Source of the DNA: Pseudomonadota bacterium
Lineage (GTDB): Bacteria > Pseudomonadota > Gammaproteobacteria > Burkholderiales > Burkholderiaceae_C
Direction: 5' to 3'
NCBI GenBank assembly: GCA_018241225.1
Contig: JAFEEG010000050.1
Span: forward strand, 1-56,624
DNA: 56,624 nucleotides
Part shown: piece by piece, positions 54,701-56,624 of the stretch
How the letters are laid out: each line of letters starts with the position of its first letter
Numbering within the stretch: position 1 is the stretch's first letter
The notes under the pieces: generated by a model
Database searches by the model: none
Told to the model about the DNA's origin: nothing
The model's input: the letters and a program-made list of their open reading frames with translations, nothing else
Program-made: the position numbers and the translations under genes

Positions 54701-55311
54701 CTGGCGCGCAACTCGTAGTCGGCCTGGCCTTCGGCGCGCCGCGCCGCAACGAAGCGATCGACCTCGGCTTGCGGCACGCGCTCGATGATGCCCAGGCCGC
54801 GCACGCCCGGAAACTCCTGCATCAGGTTGCGCGACTGCACGTAGCCCTGCCAGGCATCGCGGTCGATCCGCGCCCCCGTGGCGTACAGGGCCCGCCCGCC
54901 GGTCAGCGCGTAGGCCGGCAGCCTGAAGCGCCGCTGCACCTCGGACACCAGCCGGTCTTTCTGGCGCTCGTACTTGGCTTGTGCAGCGGCGCTGATGGTG
55001 CGCTGCAGCCAGTGCGCGGCCAGCATGGTGCACACGATGCCCACCACCAGCACCACGGTCGACAGGGCTCGCGGCGAGCGCGCCAGGCCGCTGGTGTAGG
55101 CCGCGGGAGCCTCGCGCCCGCGCAGGGCCGCCGAGCGCCAGCGTATCCACAACGCCACTGCCGCGAACTCCAGCGCGATCTGCCACAGCACATCGAGCTG
55201 GCTGGACGGGCTGCCCCGCATGGTCATCCAGCTCAGGAACAAGGCCTCGGTCGCGATGATGAGGCCACCGGCCTCCAGGCCCAGGCGCAGGATTCCAACT
55301 CGGGATGTCAT
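51787..55311 (-). CDS. Large CHASE/multi-PAS sensor histidine kinase
   Basis: This 1174-residue inner-membrane kinase has two or three membrane segments at about 10-60 and 83-102, a periplasmic CHASE domain (about 130-390; FPGVRGLGIIERVP and DLYAIKYVEPLELNRSALGYD), and a membrane segment at about 402-418. Four PAS domains (about 435-560, 575-695, 705-840 and 850-945) are followed by a HisKA domain with phosphoacceptor His958 in VTHELRTP and an ATPase domain (DDGAGIPESFRGRIFERF, GGTGLGLNIC). No receiver domain and no partner gene is adjacent. Six Asn in a row (209-214) sit in the CHASE loop. ATG 55311 was chosen because earlier codons give a low-complexity Arg-rich leader. Confidence 0.92.
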   Translation of the reverse strand: MTSRVGILRLGLEAGGLIIATEALFLSWMTMRGSPSSQLDVLWQIALEFAAVALWIRWRSAALRGREAPAAYTSGLARSPRALSTVVLVVGIVCTMLAAHWLQRTISAAAQAKYERQKDRLVSEVQRRFRLPAYALTGGRALYATGARIDRDAWQGYVQSRNLMQEFPGVRGLGIIERVPQAEVDRFVAARRAEGQADYELRASTNGKNNNNNNGGTDLYAIKYVEPLELNRSALGYDAGSEPTRRRAIEQAIRTGQPTLSAPLTLVQDQGRSAGFLYMVPVYSAGTDPMTPQQRTATLRALVYAPIVAADLLSGTLDSIDADLAFSLYDGPEEGGHLVFSAQNPPSTDMPDWLSWRPLPVVESSVALLDIGGRQFSMRMAPDTDFWPVLDYWSPSLIRVTGTCISALLALAVWLLASGEARARALAQSMTRDLRRLAEVVRHTSNAVVITDRARKILWVNEGFTRVYGYSMDEALGNTPKELLGSGSTDPTSYAAIDAADAAGRSCRVEVVNRAKDGHEYWIDLEIQPHHDETGKLVGFMQIGQDITEIKHAAAELSQAMANLGRERQRLDQIIEGTDAGAWEWDLPSGRLICNERWASMVGYTLQELEPLSIRKWRTLCHRGDLRSAASLMQRYLDGELPYFECEMRMQHREGHWIWVLLRGRVFDRTAAGRPRTMSGTQTDITERKGAEEQLRASKSFLERAERVAGVGGWEVDLRTNRLTWSEQTFRIFGVPVGQQPRLTGAFDFFAPAERSIVEQTARECIEQRKPWNLELPLTTQGGAAIWIRSVGAVEVEDDVPVRLVGTLQDISVMRNVREELRRSNAVLRSILDNLPCGLSVYDADLKLAAYNAAYRELLDLPLDLLLAPEPTFADVIRHNAARGDYGPGTVDEIVERLVKGAQVPRHMLSERQMPDGRALEVRSAPMPGGGFVTTYMDITERRHMERLKSEFVSTVTHELRTPMTAIHGALSLLASGMAGPLPEAAGELVARSAQSSDRLVRLINDVLDVERIEARLMHYAMSVQPLAPLVDQAVDATRAYAHQHGVELDLQARQDDVRVLADADRIVQVMVNLLSNAVKFTGPSKRVTVRMSAAPSAVRVSVIDDGAGIPESFRGRIFERFSQADSSDRRQKGGTGLGLNICRSIVEEHGGRIDYTSVVGQGSEFYFELPLAG
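54670..54690 (-). repeat. Trinucleotide repeat encoding poly-Asn in the CHASE domain
   Basis: GTT is repeated six times on the plus strand (54670-54687; AAC on the coding strand) and a T run follows. It encodes residues 209-214, all Asn, in a loop of the sensor. Slippage would change length in frame. Confidence 0.9.
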
Positions 55312-55345
55312 GGGGCCCGAGTTTAGGGGCGGCCCCCGCCGAACC

Positions 55346-56587
55346 TCAGTACGACACCTGGTAGAGCTGCGACGGGTCGAGCTGCGACACGCTGCCCACG
55401 CCGATGAGCGCCATGTTGCGCAAGGCCTCCGAGGCGAGGATGCCGATGGCGTGCCGCACGCCCTCTTCACCCGCGATGCTCGCTGCGTAGTTGAAGGGCC
55501 GGCCGACGAAGACGAACTTGGCGCCCAGCGCCAGTGCCTTGAGCACGTCGTTGCCGCGCCGGAACCCGCTGTCGATCATCAAGGGGTAGTCGGGCCCCAG
55601 GGCGACCGCGGCCTCGGGCAGCATCTGCATGGGCGAGACCGCGCCGTCGAGCTGGCGCCCGCCGTGGTTGGACAGGATCACGCCATCGGCGCCGTGCTCG
55701 CGCGCCATTACCGCGTCGGACGGATGCAGCACGCCCTTGACCACCAGCGTGCCCGTCCAGCGCCTGCGGATCAGGGCCAGGTGGTCCCAGCCGAGGTGGT
55801 CGCGCGCACCGAAGTCGCGCAGCACCGACGACGACAGGATCGGCGCGCCGCGCGTGGCCTGCGAATTCTCGAAGTGCGGCATGCCGTGGCGAAGCAGCGT
55901 CTTGAGCGCCGTGCCGAACAGCCAGCCCGGGTGCGTCATGCCCTGCCACGCCAGCGACAAGCTGGGCCGAAGCGGCGTCGAGAAGCCCGCGCGGATGTTG
56001 TTCTCGCGGTTGCCTGAGACGGGCGTGTCCACCGTCACCACCAGCGTGCGAAAGCCGGCCTGCTCCACGCGGTCGAGCAGCTTGTGGATGCGCTGCACCT
56101 CACCCGGAACGTAGGCCTGGAACCAGGCCTGCGGATTGGCCTTGGCCACCTCTTCCATCGGGATGAGCGAGGTGCCGCTGAGAATCATCGGCACATTGGC
56201 CGACAGCGCCGCGCGCGCCTGCACCAGGTCGCCCTGGTAGGCCGACAGCGCGCTGATGCCCATGGGCGCAATGCCGAAGGGCGCGGCCCACTCCTGGTCG
56301 AACATCCTGGTGGCCAGGCTGCGGCCCGAGGTGTTGTGCAGCACCCGCGTGACCCATGCGTGGCGCTCGAACACTTCGCGGTTGCCGCGCAGCGAGCGGT
56401 TGGTTTCGCAGCCGCCCGAAACGTACGCAAAGATCGGGTGCGGCAGGAAGCGCCGCGCCTGGACCTCGAAGTCGTCCAGCGACAGCACATTGCGCAGCCG
56501 CCGGGGCAACTTGTCGGCGCCGGCCTGCGCGGGCGCGCTCGAGCTGCGCGCGGCAAAGTCCTCGACCCGAAACGAGTTCTGCTGCAT
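55346..56587 (-). CDS. FMN-dependent alpha-hydroxyacid dehydrogenase (LldD/mandelate dehydrogenase family)
   Basis: This 413-residue TIM-barrel enzyme has SNHGGRQLDGA (catalytic His and Arg), DSGFRRGNDVLKALALGAKFVFVGRP (FMN phosphate loop) and FGIAPMGISAL (N-terminal FMN contact). It oxidises L-lactate, mandelate or a similar L-2-hydroxyacid and passes electrons to the quinone pool. The N-terminus has a 25-residue extension. ACGAGG lies upstream of ATG 56587. It precedes the sensor kinase by 34 bases in the same direction and could be co-transcribed with it. Confidence 0.93.
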   Translation of the reverse strand: MQQNSFRVEDFAARSSSAPAQAGADKLPRRLRNVLSLDDFEVQARRFLPHPIFAYVSGGCETNRSLRGNREVFERHAWVTRVLHNTSGRSLATRMFDQEWAAPFGIAPMGISALSAYQGDLVQARAALSANVPMILSGTSLIPMEEVAKANPQAWFQAYVPGEVQRIHKLLDRVEQAGFRTLVVTVDTPVSGNRENNIRAGFSTPLRPSLSLAWQGMTHPGWLFGTALKTLLRHGMPHFENSQATRGAPILSSSVLRDFGARDHLGWDHLALIRRRWTGTLVVKGVLHPSDAVMAREHGADGVILSNHGGRQLDGAVSPMQMLPEAAVALGPDYPLMIDSGFRRGNDVLKALALGAKFVFVGRPFNYAASIAGEEGVRHAIGILASEALRNMALIGVGSVSQLDPSQLYQVSY

Positions 56588-56624
56588 GCGCTGCCTCGTT
56601 CCTAGTGTCCTGTCCCAGTAATTC

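Noticed and set aside
51862..55326. 1154-residue plus-strand frame opposite the large sensor kinase
   Set aside because: Same Arg/His/Gly-rich composition and no domain; the minus-strand frame has clear CHASE, PAS and kinase motifs.

Overview
The window looks like chromosomal DNA from a high-GC betaproteobacterium of the Burkholderiales, most likely Comamonadaceae (Variovorax or Acidovorax type). This is inferred from the strong G/C third-position bias, two Bug/TctC-type solute-binding proteins, a fused Liv transporter, a DUF6351 lipoprotein, a Sinorhizobium-like frcBCA set and several LysR, AraC and ROK regulated catabolic operons. No rRNA, tRNA, transposase, CRISPR array or phage gene was recognised. 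Genes are dense and no gene-free stretch exceeds 300 bases.

Layout. 0-5.2 kb: a P-loop sugar/nucleoside-type kinase, a glutathione transferase, a class IV aminotransferase and a large DUF6351 lipoprotein. 5.2-10.4 kb: an acetyltransferase, then a LysR gene divergent from a tightly packed catabolic operon (LigI-like amidohydrolase, SDR dehydrogenase, Bug binding protein, carboxymuconolactone decarboxylase-like protein, EthD-like small protein). 10.4-15.7 kb: a fructose-type ABC transporter (frcBCA) with its ROK repressor, divergent from a PfkB fructokinase across a 27-bp near-perfect palindrome. 15.8-22.1 kb: an MscS channel, a DUF1254/DUF1214 lipoprotein, a BamE-like lipoprotein, and an AraC/SDR divergent pair.

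22.1-33.5 kb is the most unusual part. On the minus strand lie fdrA, a carbamate kinase, a DUF1116 protein, a gamma-glutamyltransferase-like enzyme, LivH, and one 826-residue protein that joins LivM, LivG and LivF. A LysR regulator and the periplasmic binding protein for the transporter lie on the plus strand. FdrA, DUF1116 and carbamate kinase are three of the four parts of the E. coli oxamate carbamoyltransferase system; the fourth, DUF2877 (AllH), is not in the window. I read this as an import and carbamoyl-transfer pathway for an unknown ureido or amide compound, ending in carbamoyl phosphate and ATP.

33.6-45.4 kb: a NarL-type response regulator, three small genes (DUF4337, DUF4287 and a quintet-repeat protein), an FkbM methyltransferase, an arsR-aqpS-arsC arsenic operon without a pump, an OxlT-type oxalate/formate carrier, a NarX-like sensor kinase, and an operon of receiver, YaiO-like barrel, HEAT-repeat membrane protein and GT2 glycosyltransferase.

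45.6-51.3 kb: a visibly less GC-biased catabolic island (FAD-linked hydroxyacid dehydrogenase, MarR, TauD-like dioxygenase, Baeyer-Villiger-type monooxygenase, Bug binding protein). It is organised around a striking four-unit, 16-bp-period operator array. 51.4-56.6 kb: a small membrane protein, a large CHASE/PAS hybrid sensor kinase and an FMN-dependent alpha-hydroxyacid dehydrogenase.
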